64,000 bases of DNA. Origin: Apophysomyces variabilis. Taxonomy: Eukaryota; Mucoromycota; Mucoromycetes; Mucorales; Mucoraceae. Within the stretch, counting starts at the first letter, position 1. The number at the start of each line of letters is the position of its first letter. The stretch spans positions 405,065-469,064 of the forward strand of contig MZZL01000404.1 of the NCBI GenBank assembly GCA_002749535.1. Direction: 5' to 3'. A model generated the notes under the pieces. The model searched no databases. It was not told where the DNA came from and saw only the letters and a list, made by a program, of their open reading frames with translations. This document shows positions 12,101 through 22,220 of this stretch, in pieces. The position numbers were made by a program, and so were the translations under genes.

Positions 12101-13322
12101 CAAGGTCCTCTTCCGGTGAGATCATACAGGTATATGGCCTACGCGGGTTGCAGACACCGTCAGACCACGGTTTCCTGAGATAGCACTGTTCTTACCTCAT
12201 CACGTCCAACCACCATTTCCTGAGCATCACTCATCACGGCGCATCCTAATCCACATCCTTGTTCATCCAATGTTGTCTATTACCGTATTAGATCAATGGG
12301 ATCCGTGTACCACATACGTACGATAGCGGGCTGTTTAGCCGTTGTGTTGTATGACATGATGCTATTGGTTGTGACAATGAAAAGTATCGTCGACTTTGTT
12401 TGCTCCCGGAATCCAAGTCCTTTTGTTTCAATTGTGAAAGTGTATTGGTTTAGCGAACGGACATAAGTGATATCCAAATATTTCGACTATGTACGCACCT
12501 GTTATGGGTTCTCCGCCTTCATAAATCACTTTTTGCTTTGCCGTTCTATCCTTTGATAGATCGCCTCGAATCAGAATAACCACACCATTTGCTAATCCAA
12601 TAGCTGCCTGTGACATATTTTCCAGAATAGCAAACGTCGATACCTGCATCCCAGCAGTTTAGAGTCATCAGGCACTCATCCTACACTGCTTATTACCGGA
12701 TAGGGTTTCCCGCCATGTTGGATTCTAATCGTCCGCAGACAAGTTGGTGCAAAAAGTTCATCCAAAGACTTTGCTTTTCCCATCACATCTAGATCCCAGA
12801 ACTTTACTACAGGCACGTTCGAAAGTGTGTCCTCTTCCTTGAAGCGTGAAAGAATTCAGCGTTAACTTTTCATGCAATTATCACAAGTCCCAACGTACGC
12901 CAACGGTGACTAGAATGTTCCTCTGCTTGAGTTGTTTCAGGTGGGTGACGCGGCCTCCATCGTAAGCGAGAAACGACTGTGTTTTGAAATGACGGTCGAC
13001 AATGTATACGTAGCCTGACGAATGTAATGAAGAAAGTCAAGGATATTATGACATAGCATTTCAAGGTGATGGTACGTTGGGTCCTTAGTAAATGAAATAG
13101 AACAATATAAAAGGATATCTGCCAAGACAATATGTCCTCGACCCGCTGCAAAAACCGATATGCCAGGTTTCTTTTTCGAATATATATTAGTGTGAATAGG
13201 TTATTTACAATAAGTGATCCACTCTATACCTGAAATATATCAGGTGATTTGGTCTTGTTGTTTTCGTCTATTTCTTGCTGTCTGTCAAAGAAATTAAACT
13301 GTCTCCATTGCGCGAGCGACAT
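9170..13322 (-). CDS. VPS11: Vps11, HOPS/CORVET core subunit with RING-H2 finger
   Basis: A core scaffold of the HOPS and CORVET tethering complexes acting at late endosomes and the vacuole. The start at 13322 reads MSLAQWRQFNFFDRQQ, matching the QWRRFxFFD opening of the family. Many short introns break the gene. The beta-propeller half includes PVVKFWDLDVMGKAKSLDEL and ATIGLANGV-type blade sequence near 12600-12850. Alpha-solenoid (clathrin-heavy-chain-like) repeats follow between about 11400 and 9750. The C-terminal RING finger begins with CTGCGGTLDLPAVHFLCRHS and continues into the exon near 9430-9310 (CPHCAIQHHM). The tail SVIADYFSKN..FAKLID matches the human SVIADYFGRG ending. The TAA is at 9170. 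Orthology is clear; individual exon edges are approximate. Confidence 0.92.
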
Positions 13323-13498
13323 TGCTGGAAAGGTTACTTCTCTTTAAGCGGGGAGAAATAGTTTCAAAGTGAAGCAAAAGCAGGAATCATTGTGCTGAGT
13401 TTTGCTAGCCAATAATAAACGAGTGGATAAGGACTGGGAATCGTTACGATGCCATGAAATAACAAGGAAATATACCAAATCTTTTTATTGGCTCAAGC

Positions 13499-13995
13499 TT
13501 ATTTGTAAGCTTGGATCCATTGAAGCGATTCATATACTTTCACTACCTCGTCGGCCACTTTGCCCTCGATGCCTTAAAAATACGCATCTATACATTGCCG
13601 TACCTTCCTCTCTTAAAACGACGAACCATTGAAAGTGATACACTATCCAGAGTCAAAGAGCGCTCTTCTATCAGGCAGAATCTGTAAATAAAAATATGCT
13701 ATGAGCGTTATGGATCTCAAAGGTTGGGCAAATCGTGCGAGCAATTGTATGAAATTTCCCAATTTTTAACCGTAGATATCTTTGTCAGTTTTTGTCTGTT
13801 AAACATTCTGAGCAGTTCGCTACCTTCCTCTTGAAAAGATATATCGGTTCAACTGACTTGAAACCGTATTGACATTCCAAGATGTTATGAAATTGATTGC
13901 GGTCCTGAGCAATCCGCAGCATAATAACGAAAATGAAATTGCTTTTACAAATGCCCTTCTAATCTGAAATATCTCAAACTTGCTGCATTTGACCC
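13499..13995 (-). pseudogene. Fragment of an interrupted unidentified gene
   Basis: Minus-strand coding-like pieces occur between VPS11 and the transposon tip. One reads MLRIAQDRNQFHNILECQYG and on to YLFKRK before a possible intron. A second starts after a good acceptor at 13682-13685 (LTLDSVSLSMVRRFKRG). A third reads KVADEVVKVYESLQWIQAYK and ends at a TAA at 13499-13501. Joining them by standard short introns does not give one clean frame, so the gene may be decayed. I do not recognise the protein. The fragment stops at 13995, exactly where the transposon end begins. Most of it (13599-13995) is repeated in mirror image at 21753-22149. That suggests a host gene broken by insertion, but a transposon-borne fragment is possible. 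Confidence 0.35.
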
Positions 13996-14511
13996 GGTTC
14001 CTATGAATTTGAGGTGTACGTTACACGAGGGGTACTTTCGTCACGCCTGCTATAAACGGACTATACTTAAGCCACCAGTGCATGAAGGGTACCGGGACTT
14101 AAACATCATCCTATCAGCATCTGTGGGTTATGAGGGGTACCGGAATTTGAATGTCTAACAACATTAGCCTATCAAATCGTCCTTTCTTCCATTAAGTTAT
14201 TGCATGGACAAACACTTTGATTCAAGGAAGTTTAAAAGTTTTAAAAATTCCGTTTAATAGCAATGCTTTGAAGGCAGCTTTTTGTACAAAACAAAGCTGG
14301 TATTTGCAACTTTTCCAGCTAGCTTCTTCATGCTTTGCGTATGAGAATTTGCAATGTGCTTTAGCTTCGTTGCATATTATCAATGTTATCGACTTAAAAT
14401 GAGGATCGTAGTTAGTCGATAGAAGATCAATTTCCAGGTCAGGATTGATGTAACAGAAAAAGACTTAATTTTTATTTTCTCTGATTATATATCTGCTTAT
14501 AAGGTTGGTAC
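13599..14511 (+). repeat. Left arm of a 913-bp inverted repeat
   Basis: This segment is repeated almost perfectly, in reverse complement, at 21238-22149. Landmarks visible in both arms are the TACCTTCCTCTCTTAAAACG outer end, the CGTTATGGATCTCAAAG block, the terminal motif GGTTCCTATGAATTTGAGG at 13996 and the TTATATATCTGCTTATAAG inner end. The outer 397 bp (13599-13995) lie beyond the terminal motif; the inner 516 bp (13996-14511) lie inside it. Only scattered differences are visible (for example AAGGTTGG versus AAGTTTGG at the inner edge), so the two arms are recent copies or are kept alike by gene conversion or by assembly. Confidence 0.9.
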
Positions 14512-14569
14512 AGCTCATCACTACAATGTAAATAACCTTTGCGTGGTTTAGGGCACTTATGCTTTTTGT

Positions 14570-15740
14570 TGGCACACCACAGGGTTGACTCTGGCATCGA
14601 AGCGTGTCTGTTGGCCATCCACGACATGCAAGCCCCTCTCCTCCGAGCAAAAGCTCGTGATTGCCAGCTCTACCGCTTGACCAAGATCCTCGAGTTGCTG
14701 TGAGTTAAAAACGATTCCACGTCTTGACACCTAATCGCGTTGAAAAGCATTGATGCGATTGGCAATTACGACAATGACCAATCGGAATCCACGGTGCACC
14801 GTCTTTACGCCGCGATATTTACCCACCTTTTTTCCAACACAAGCATCAAGATCGCTGAGCAGGAAGAAAATAGATGGTTGCAAATACTCTAAACCCTATT
14901 GATGGTGTTTCTTTCATCTTTATAGAGGTGAGGTGGAATCGAACTGCACCCAAGCCGTCAGAGAATACAATGATACCCTACTTGGCATCAGCTATGATAA
15001 GCTGGCATCCGGCCGCAAAATAGACATTCTGTTTCGATATCATGGCATGACCAAGAAACATGTGGAGCTCTGTTCAGTAGAGATCAAGCGACCAACAGCA
15101 GCTCCTGGCTCCGTCATGGAGCAGCAGAGCAAAAACCTTCGCACAAACGCAACTATCCTCAATCACTTGCAATCTCTGAATCCAAGCCAAGGTCTCGATC
15201 AGATTGTTGGTTTTGACTTTGTTGGTTGGTGCAAGAGAAAGGAATGATTAATAGAAATGAGTTCGCTTATTTTGGGGGTACCCGCATATAGGGTTCGTTG
15301 GATACATGTATATGCTCGTGTCTATCGATGGTCTCTTCTTTGCCAAGACAATTGCCATCTTACCCTTGCCCAAATCGCCCAGTGAGTTCAAGTCCGTGGC
15401 CACAACACTTGATCATCTGTTCTGTTTCAAGGTAAAAAGTTGTACTCAATGGCAATAATGTATGCTCACAGCGTTTAAATAGTACTTTCTGCAAAATATG
15501 GGCATGGAAGCACAGGCCGCCCACCAAAAGCGCATCGATTATGATCAGATCCGAGAAATCGTTGATGTCAGCTCTCAGATCCATCCCCATTCTCACCATA
15601 ACATTTTTATCCCCCCACCCATCGCTAGAGAATCTGGAAACGCATCGTTTGGTTGTTGTCTTTGCTTTCAGCTCAGACAAAAAGCGAGACACGAGATGAC
15701 CGCCCGACGCGTCCTCTATGACCATGGCCATATACAGTAG
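14570..15740 (+). pseudogene. PD-(D/E)XK nuclease-like ORF, lineage-specific repeat family
   Basis: Plus-strand exons can be threaded. The first ends KILELL before a canonical GTGAGT donor near 14700. The second spans about 14747-14870 and includes STVHRLYAAIFTHLF. The third runs from about 14928. The fourth (about 15265-15431) includes GFVGYMYMLVSIDGLFFAK. The last starts at 15483 after a 51-nt intron and ends with a TAG at 15738-15740. The third exon carries GRKIDILF, then about 17 residues on SVEIKRP. An acidic residue in a beta strand followed by E-x-K is the layout of PD-(D/E)XK nucleases. From memory, proteins of this layout are abundant in Mucoromycota; this is unverified. The weak splice near 15230 and the stops at exon edges suggest decay, though it may still be functional. 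It lies inside the long-TIR element. Confidence 0.45.
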
Positions 15741-15879
15741 AACGACATGGTAAAAGAAAAAAAAGTAAAGAAAAAGAAGAAACAGCACGTTGCTGTTCCC
15801 ACGTGTAGTCACAGTGCCAGTGACTGTAAATTGATCGGAGCCTTTTTCTTTGTTTTATTTCTTCCTCTTAGTTTCTTTC

Positions 15880-16700
15880 TTTTTTCAATGGATGAGATAA
15901 GGAATCTGTTGGTTGCATCGTCGATGGCTGGCAGTAGTCGAATTGGAATACGTTCCTTTTTGGCGGCCTGAGTGAATGTGGCCACGTCGTGCAGCGTCGT
16001 CGAGGTTGCATTGATAATCCACTAGTAGCGATGCGCCTCAGTAGGTATTTGCAAGGCGTCAAGAACAACACTGCATTTCAATGACTATTGATGATCAGAG
16101 CCCAATGTCTCCTAGTGTATCTTACACTTGTTGGTGGAAAATCATCAAGCAAACTGAAAATAAGTCTACAAAATAAACACGACTTGTGAGCATCCATCCA
16201 TCGACTCAGGGCTGCGCAACTGGCGTGTGCGAAAAAAGCCCATCCATGCAAAAAGGTCACATGCACGATGCCCTTCCATCAGAAATTGGTCTCTTCACCC
16301 TGAAAAGAAAGATATTTAGACAATGCCAGATTCTTCGCTTTTTACGCGGTTGCTGTGCCAAACCTTGGTTGCCAGCGTTCACCTATCCAGCGCAAACAAA
16401 GAGATTTCTGTATCAGCAGACAAAGTTTTTGATTTGGATTGAGGTGTTTAGGGGCTGACGTTGATGCGTTGATGCCAAGGTTGTAGCTGGCTCCATGGCA
16501 AACGTCGCTATCATCCTTCTTTTAAAGATCCTGATACCTGCTCAAATTTAAGCGGTTTTCCAAGACCCCTGTTTCGTTTTCGTCCATTTCCACGTCGATA
16601 GCATAATGCCCATCTTCATCATACACGTTCCCATGGCCATCCTCGTAAAGAAAACGACTTTCCTTTTCTCACTCTGCGGCTTGATTTTCTCTGCTAAGCC
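15880..16700 (-). pseudogene. Decayed unidentified gene inside the transposon
   Basis: Coding-like minus-strand stretches are broken by stops and frame changes. Near 16580-16680 there is an acidic segment containing GHGNVYDEDGHYAIDVEMDE. Near 16080-16270 is an exon-like piece rich in Cys and His. Near 15890-16070 a frame reads LHDVATFTQAAKKERIPIRL but contains an internal TAG. I do not recognise the protein. It converges on the PD-(D/E)XK-like gene. Its orientation matches that of the transposase, but no link can be shown. A possible former host gene or a second transposon-encoded protein are both open. Confidence 0.35.
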
Positions 16701-17290
16701 GAACTATTTTCTCTCCACGGGCGCCTTAAACTCTCTCGACAGGTGCCTTGTTTAGTTTGGAGACGGTGACACAAATCCCCTCATTGAGCGACTTAGATTT
16801 TTTGGGGGGTGCGCCTTTAAACATGCAACTGGGTGTTATGTCATTGATCCAAAACATCTTGGCAGTCCAATTTCTTAGGGCCTGATCCAAAAAAAACTCA
16901 TGAAGTCATATCACTGCAGTACATGTTGTCTCAATAACTTTCTTCTAGCCTCAAAAAAGACTTTTTCACGATTGGGCGGCGCGGATTGACAGTTGGCGAC
17001 CCGTACTTGATTGGATGACAAATAAAATTGATTGGTCCAAAAAATGGCCCGGATATTATGTCTGGGGTCAATGGATTTAATTTTTTGTTTTTGAAGGCGG
17101 CAATTTAAATGATTAAGACCAAAGTTCAGGAGTTGCTTAGCTAGAAGAGACTAGCAAGTATAATCATGTCTAATATCACTAATAAATATCATGCTGCAAC
17201 AGAAATATGGCAGAGAAATCATTTTTGATAAGCAATTGGCCAAGTCAATCTATGAATGAAAAACATTTTTATATAGTGTTTTCAAACATT

Positions 17291-17581
17291 GATGGGTATA
17301 TCCCTAGTATTATGCACATCTCTCCTAAACATCCTACAGCGGGTACGCAAAGATGAACCCTTGCAAGATGGGTCTTTACAGATGCTACACACTCTGGTAG
17401 ACTTTTTTGGTAAGAATGGGGAAGAATACCGATTGCTCGAAGATAATGTAATGCTCGATGCTGTTTCTGCTGCTTGTATAGAAGGATATCTAGACTGGCT
17501 TAGAGTAACAGCTAGTCTTGGTTGCAGTTGTCTTTGTGAAGGTTATTGTTTCGGCGCGATTTCTTTGGTATGGTGCAGCTA
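17291..17581 (+). CDS. Small unidentified ORF inside the transposon
   Basis: An uninterrupted 96-codon frame from the ATG at 17291 to a TAA. It contains charged, helix-like sequence (VRKDEPLQDGSLQMLHTLVD, then GEEYRLLEDN) and ends in a Cys-rich stretch. I know no family for it. It may be one exon of a longer decayed gene, because the Cys-rich end after LDWLR looks like intron read-through: a GTAACA donor-like site lies right after the LDWLR codons. Placed between the relic at 15.9-16.7 kb and the transposase. Real coding status is uncertain. Confidence 0.3.
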
Positions 17582-17735
17582 ATGACAAACTGGTATGTGT
17601 ATGTGGTATTACAGGTATTACTATTGGCGATGGCGTTTAAGCTGGCAGGGTATTGTGAGCACGTTCTGGTGATTGTAATTGCTCTCGCATGGTGCTGCAG
17701 ATGTCGATGTTTCTGTTAATGCTTTGAATTGCTAT

Positions 17736-20729
17736 TTACTTCTGTAACCAAAGATTATAATGCGTTTTCATATGTTCTGCTGATTTGTAAAATATAGTGA
17801 CTCCATTAGCATAAGTAACATTCCATTGTTGAGCAAGTTCTGTCCAGTTTAACTGGCCATGAGGGATATGTAGGTCTGGTATTAGTTGGTTGAATAAACG
17901 GAATTCGTCTGGGGTATGCAAAGGAACTATGGCATATCGGGTTCCTTGTGTCTTTGCGAGAAAGGTATATACGTTGCCAGGGGATTATTGGTGGAACTGT
18001 GTGTTAGTACTAACCTTGTACTAAGATCGGCTGAAAGCGTAAAGTTGTACTGACTGTCAGTTATATGCTGACGATTTGTCATAATTATATTGAGATATCG
18101 TGCTAGATCTTCAGCAAATGCTACAATGCCAAAGGTTTCTCGTGGTATGCATAATGGTATGTTAAATTGGAAATCACCTTGGGTTTCAACGTTGCCATAT
18201 ACTGCGGCTGGTATATTTAGGCTAGCACGCAAGCTTATGATATACTCCTGCAGCCAAGGTTCGTACTGACCTTTGTGCACGTGGTTATATCTGTTAATTG
18301 ATCCCACCTACTCGTATAGTTAATTATCTATCAATATCACATTACTTTAACCACTTACATCGATATTATGTCGCAAGCGGTAATCTGCAAGAGCACCAAA
18401 AGATAAAAATTTGCGAATTATGTTTTGGTGTACACCTCCTTCCAAACTGTTTGTTCCGCGGCTACATCGATATAAAGGAAGACCATTTTTATCCTCTCCC
18501 ATCTTAAAATATAATGGTATCCCAGGGGGGTCAGAAACTTCACCTCGTCGTATCGCTTTGAGAACATTGGTTGCTTGTCTCCAGGCTTCACTGTCAAAAA
18601 GAGGTAAACCTGTCTTTGCACATATGAGTGGACCATATTCTCGGAACAGGTTTTCAACAACTGGGTAGAATTCTTCTGCTCGAGGTACTGTTCGCCTTAC
18701 ACGGCGAAGTATCCATGCTGGTCTAGTAGATAACATATAGTCCCAGCTAGTACTTTGAGCCATGAGATATGCCTCAAGTCTGCGGCGATCTTCTGGGTCA
18801 GTAACAAAAATTGAATTGCGAAAGCGGCGAGCAAATTCTTTTGCCAGGCTATGGCGGTGCGGAACCTTAATCATATCCATTAAATGGAATATGTCTTTAA
18901 GAATTCGAGGATTTCCGGTATCAGTATTGTTACTTGAGCTTTGGGAGAACGTTTGCTCGGCAGATGCTAGCGTTGCCGTGGATATATACTGGGTGCTTGG
19001 TATATTTGTAGAAAAAGATGAGCTATCAATCTCGCTGTTGGAATCACTGAAGCTATCAGAATCACTGGAGTCGTCAGAAAGTATTTGTACGTTATCGCCG
19101 GATATATCATCTGAGGGATATATAGAATCACTGGTACTGTTAGCATTCTCGGTAACTTCATATGTATCTGCATGTAGACTGCAGCGAAGTGATGGTAAGA
19201 CATTTTCGAGGAACCGACAATCTCCTCGCACATTGTCAGTGAAGAAGACCTCTGGCTGCTCATGGCCACAAAGTCTGTACGAGTTTAGCATCCAGTTGAA
19301 TGATGCGCGAAGATGCGTAAGTGACTTTGTTGTGGTGAATTATTGCAAGCGGATCTCCTCGTATTCGTTACAAACAGTATACAGCGCATTAAAAATAGAG
19401 ACGCCGCCGATTTTCGCCATTTTCTTTATAACTTGAAGGAGTGATCTCCTTTCAAGATCTTGCCACCAAGGGTCATCATTTGTTTATCAATGAGTGGCCG
19501 AAGCTGGTCTAGTATTGTTGTATAGACCAAGCGAAGGTATGCAGTTGAAGGCACATATCCAGCATAATCATTGGGATCATCAAATTTGGAGAAAGGCACA
19601 TATCTTCCATTGCTAGAAAATAGGCCCTGCACTCCTGGAAATCTTTGACAGTAATCAATACTGTTCAATTACTGGTATTTCAAGCCTGGCGTGGCGAAAG
19701 GGTATGTAGTTCTTGCAGCATATGGCGAAAGCGTTCAATACCCATGCCATTCTGTACGCATGATCGCAATAGGTCGCCAACGGATTTAGAAATGGCACAT
19801 CGATGTGTTAGATATGCCGGAAACGACGATGCCAGATGTCTTGGGAGCTGTTCCATTATCCGCTCATCGCGGGCATTTAGTGTACTCTCACACAAGTTGT
19901 TACTGCATATATATCGCACAGACATGATATAAAAGCACCTATACACAAAGGCCAGTTAGCATTAAGCGAAATGTGCTCTATCCAACTTGATTTACCTGTC
20001 AAGATCAACAACGCGTCTTGCATAGGGATTTCTGTTATACTCTTTAATATTAAGGTGATGCCCGCATTCTTTGCATTTTAATCTTTCTGCCATTAAACGA
20101 TGAGGGAACCAAAGAAATATTCTCGGGTTGTACATCGCAGTTGCATCACGCATATTGTTTCGGAGAGCAAAGAACTCTGATTTTGAGCGTATACAAAACG
20201 TGCCTCGTCTGTATTCAGATGGATAACCATCCCTAATCAAGCGACTTAAGACATCCGAAAAATATTGACGGAGCACTCCATCTGATGCTTCTGTGTAGGT
20301 TTGGTCATCGTCAGCAATATCTTCGGTATCAGTATCACTTTGATCGTCCACAACAGCAACAGCTTCAAGGGCATGATTGTTGTCACCAACATCTTCATCA
20401 TTTGTATCTTGTTCAATTTCCCGCAGCAAATCATGCAAACTGTGTCTCTGTGTAACGTATTTAGGTCTTAGATGAACTCATAGAGTAGCTTTTACCTCAG
20501 CGGGTCCAATATTGGCTGCATATTCCGTAGTATCTTGCAAAGAGGTTGAAGCGTCATTTACCGTTGACTCTGTTTCTACTGTATTGACTTGGCTAGATTC
20601 CGAAAATGAAATCATCCTTCGAATATCCATATTTGCCTCTTGTCTCTTGCGAGGACGCCCTGCACGATGATTTGGACTGTTTTTTTTGCCCAGAAGGTCT
20701 ACCTCTTCTCTTAATTTTTTTATATGCAC
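17736..20729 (-). pseudogene. DDE-type transposase, frameshifted (MULE-like)
   Basis: Reading 5'-3' on the minus strand, the N-terminus (20729) has an AT-hook-like GRPRKRQ. An intron near 20505-20460 with clean ends leads to an acidic region, then a zinc-binding CKECGHH..CSNNLCES block across an intron near 19995-19945. The catalytic core has KGDHSF (first Asp, near 19440), FFTDNVRGD (second Asp, near 19220) and TNSLEGGVHQN (Glu, near 18400). That spacing and the TN-x-x-EG context resemble MULE-type DDE enzymes. The gene is broken. There is a one-base shift near 19690-19660, another right after KGDHSF, a TAA near 19330 in an otherwise continuous frame and a further shift near 17950. The C-terminal segment ends at 17736. 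It would once have been the element's mobilising enzyme. Confidence 0.6.
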
Positions 20730-20888
20730 AGCGAAGTTAAATAGTAAAAAAGAAGTAAATACAAGCGATCGAGACCCTGACCCTTAGTTAAAGAGTTAAT
20801 TCAAGGTTCGGGCTTTATCATAAGAGTTCGATTGGCTGCAGTATACGATCTGTTTATTGGCTGAACTGATCCTAAATTACACTATATG

Positions 20889-20929
20889 GGTTCCTATGAA
20901 TTTGAGGTGTACATTACACGAGGGGTACC
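20889..20929 (+). repeat. Solo 41-bp copy of the transposon terminus
   Basis: Starts GGTTCCTATGAATTTGAGG and continues through the TTACACGAGGGGTACC block with one difference from the arm at 13996 (ACATTACACG instead of ACGTTACACG). It then diverges completely. It sits about 300 bp inside the right arm and in the opposite orientation to it. It is either the end of a second, smaller element or a leftover of a nested insertion. Confidence 0.75.
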
Positions 20930-21237
20930 TGCATCATCAAAAGAAAAGTGGTCACGGATAGCTCCAAATTGGGTACTACCCCTCTCCCCCAAAGAGGTTT
21001 TAAAAAGACACAGTGCAATAAATTACCATAAATGGTAGTACCCTAAAGAAGTTTTGGAGATTGCTGGATAAAATAAAATGATATCTTTCTTTCCAACTTT
21101 TGCTTACATAAAACAATGACTCCGAACCATGCTAGCTTTGAGCATTTCCCGACTGAAGAAGTTATTGTTACATGTGCTGCCCCAATCGATGGTTCTACTG
21201 GATCTTACCGTATTGTCACAGTCTAGGTCATATAGTA

Positions 21238-22149
21238 GTACCAAACTTATAAGCAGATATATAATCAGAGAAAATAAAAATTAAGTCTTTTTCTGTTACA
21301 TCAATCCTGACCTGGAAATTGATCTTCTATCGACTAACTACGATCCTCATTTTAAGTCGATAACATTGATAATATGCAACGAAAGCTAAAGCACATTGCA
21401 AATTCTCATACGCAAAGCATGAAGAAGCTAGCTGGAAAAGTTGCAAATACCAGCTTTGTTTTGTACAAAAAGCTGCCTTCAAAGCATTGCTATTAAACGG
21501 AATTTTTAACTTTTAAACTTCCTTGAATCAAAGTGTTTGTCCATGCAATAACTTAATGGAAGAAAGGACGATTTGATAGGCTAATGTTGTTAGACATTCA
21601 AATTCCGGTACCCCTCATAACCCACAGATGCTGATAGGATGATGTTTAAGTCCCGGTACCCTTCATGCACTGGTGGCTTAAGTATAGTCCGTTTATAGCA
21701 GGCGTGACGAAAGTACCCCTCGTGTAACGTACACCTCAAATTCATAGGAACCGGGTCAAATGCAGCAAGTTTGAGATATTTCAGATTAGAAGGGCATTTG
21801 TAAAAGCAATTTCATTTTCGTTATTATGCTGCGGATTGCTCAGGACCGCAATCAATTTCATAACATCTTGGAATGTCAATACGGTTTCAAGTCAGTTGAA
21901 CCGATATATCTTTTCAAGAGGAAGGTAGCGAACTGCTCAGAATGTTTAACAGACAAAAACTGACAAAGATATCTACGGTTAAAAATTGGGAAATTTCATA
22001 CAATTGCTCGCACGATTTGCCCAACCTTTGAGATCCATAACGCTCATAGCATATTTTTATTTACAGATTCTGCCTGATAGAAGAGCGCTCTTTGACTCTG
22101 GATAGTGTATCACTTTCAATGGTTCGTCGTTTTAAGAGAGGAAGGTACG
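21238..22149 (-). repeat. Right arm of the 913-bp inverted repeat
   Basis: Reverse-complement copy of 13599-14511. The terminal motif ends at 21752. Beyond it, 21753-22149 mirrors the host-like fragment at 13599-13995 up to the assembly gap. Because the gap begins exactly where the left arm's known homology ends, the repeat may continue into the unsequenced gap. Confidence 0.9.
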
Positions 22150-22220
22150 NNNNNNNNNNNNNNNNNNNNNNNNNNNNNNNNNNNNNNNNNNNNNNNNNNN
22201 NNNNNNNNNNNNNNNNNNNN
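22150..22220. other. Assembly gap (71 N)
   Basis: Seventy-one undetermined bases. The gap is bordered on both sides by sequence of the same repeat family: the outer part of the right arm on the left, and the inner part of another arm on the right. It is therefore a repeat-induced break, and the true distance could be much larger, possibly a whole element. Confidence 0.95.

Larger units (their letters stand above)
13996..21752. mobile_element. Long-TIR DNA transposon with cargo (MULE-like, decayed)
   Basis: A 7.76-kb unit bounded by mirror-image ends starting GGTTCCTATGAATTTGAGG. The terminal inverted repeats are about 515 bp (13996-14511 and 21238-21752). The same terminus occurs twice more nearby (20889 and ending at 22698), each with different outer flanks, which is why I take it as the true element end. 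The interior holds a broken DDE transposase (minus, 17.7-20.7 kb) and at least three other decayed genes (14.57-17.6 kb). Long TIRs, a large size and a transposase with an NSLEG-type third acid suggest a Mutator-like superfamily; that placement is an inference. No target-site duplication can be read, because the flanks on the two sides are inverted copies of each other. Confidence 0.7.

Noticed and set aside
14925..14950. A tRNA B-box-like sequence (GTTCGATTCC on the minus strand)
   Set aside because: The T-stem has a mismatch, no acceptor or anticodon arm can be built around it, and it lies in the reading frame of the PD-(D/E)XK-like gene.
15360..15812. Long minus-strand frame reading coding-like sequence
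   Set aside because: The plus-strand exon starting at 15483 joins the upstream exon in phase over a 51-nt intron. The minus reading is better explained as a shadow of it.
18762..19436. 224-codon plus-strand ORF
   Set aside because: It lies antisense to the transposase core, which has recognisable DDE motifs; the Ser/Leu-rich plus reading is the usual shadow.
13986..21762. Sequences flanking the transposon tips read as a target-site duplication (TTTGACCC / GGGTCAAA)
   Set aside because: They are inverted, not direct, copies and are simply part of the longer inverted repeat.
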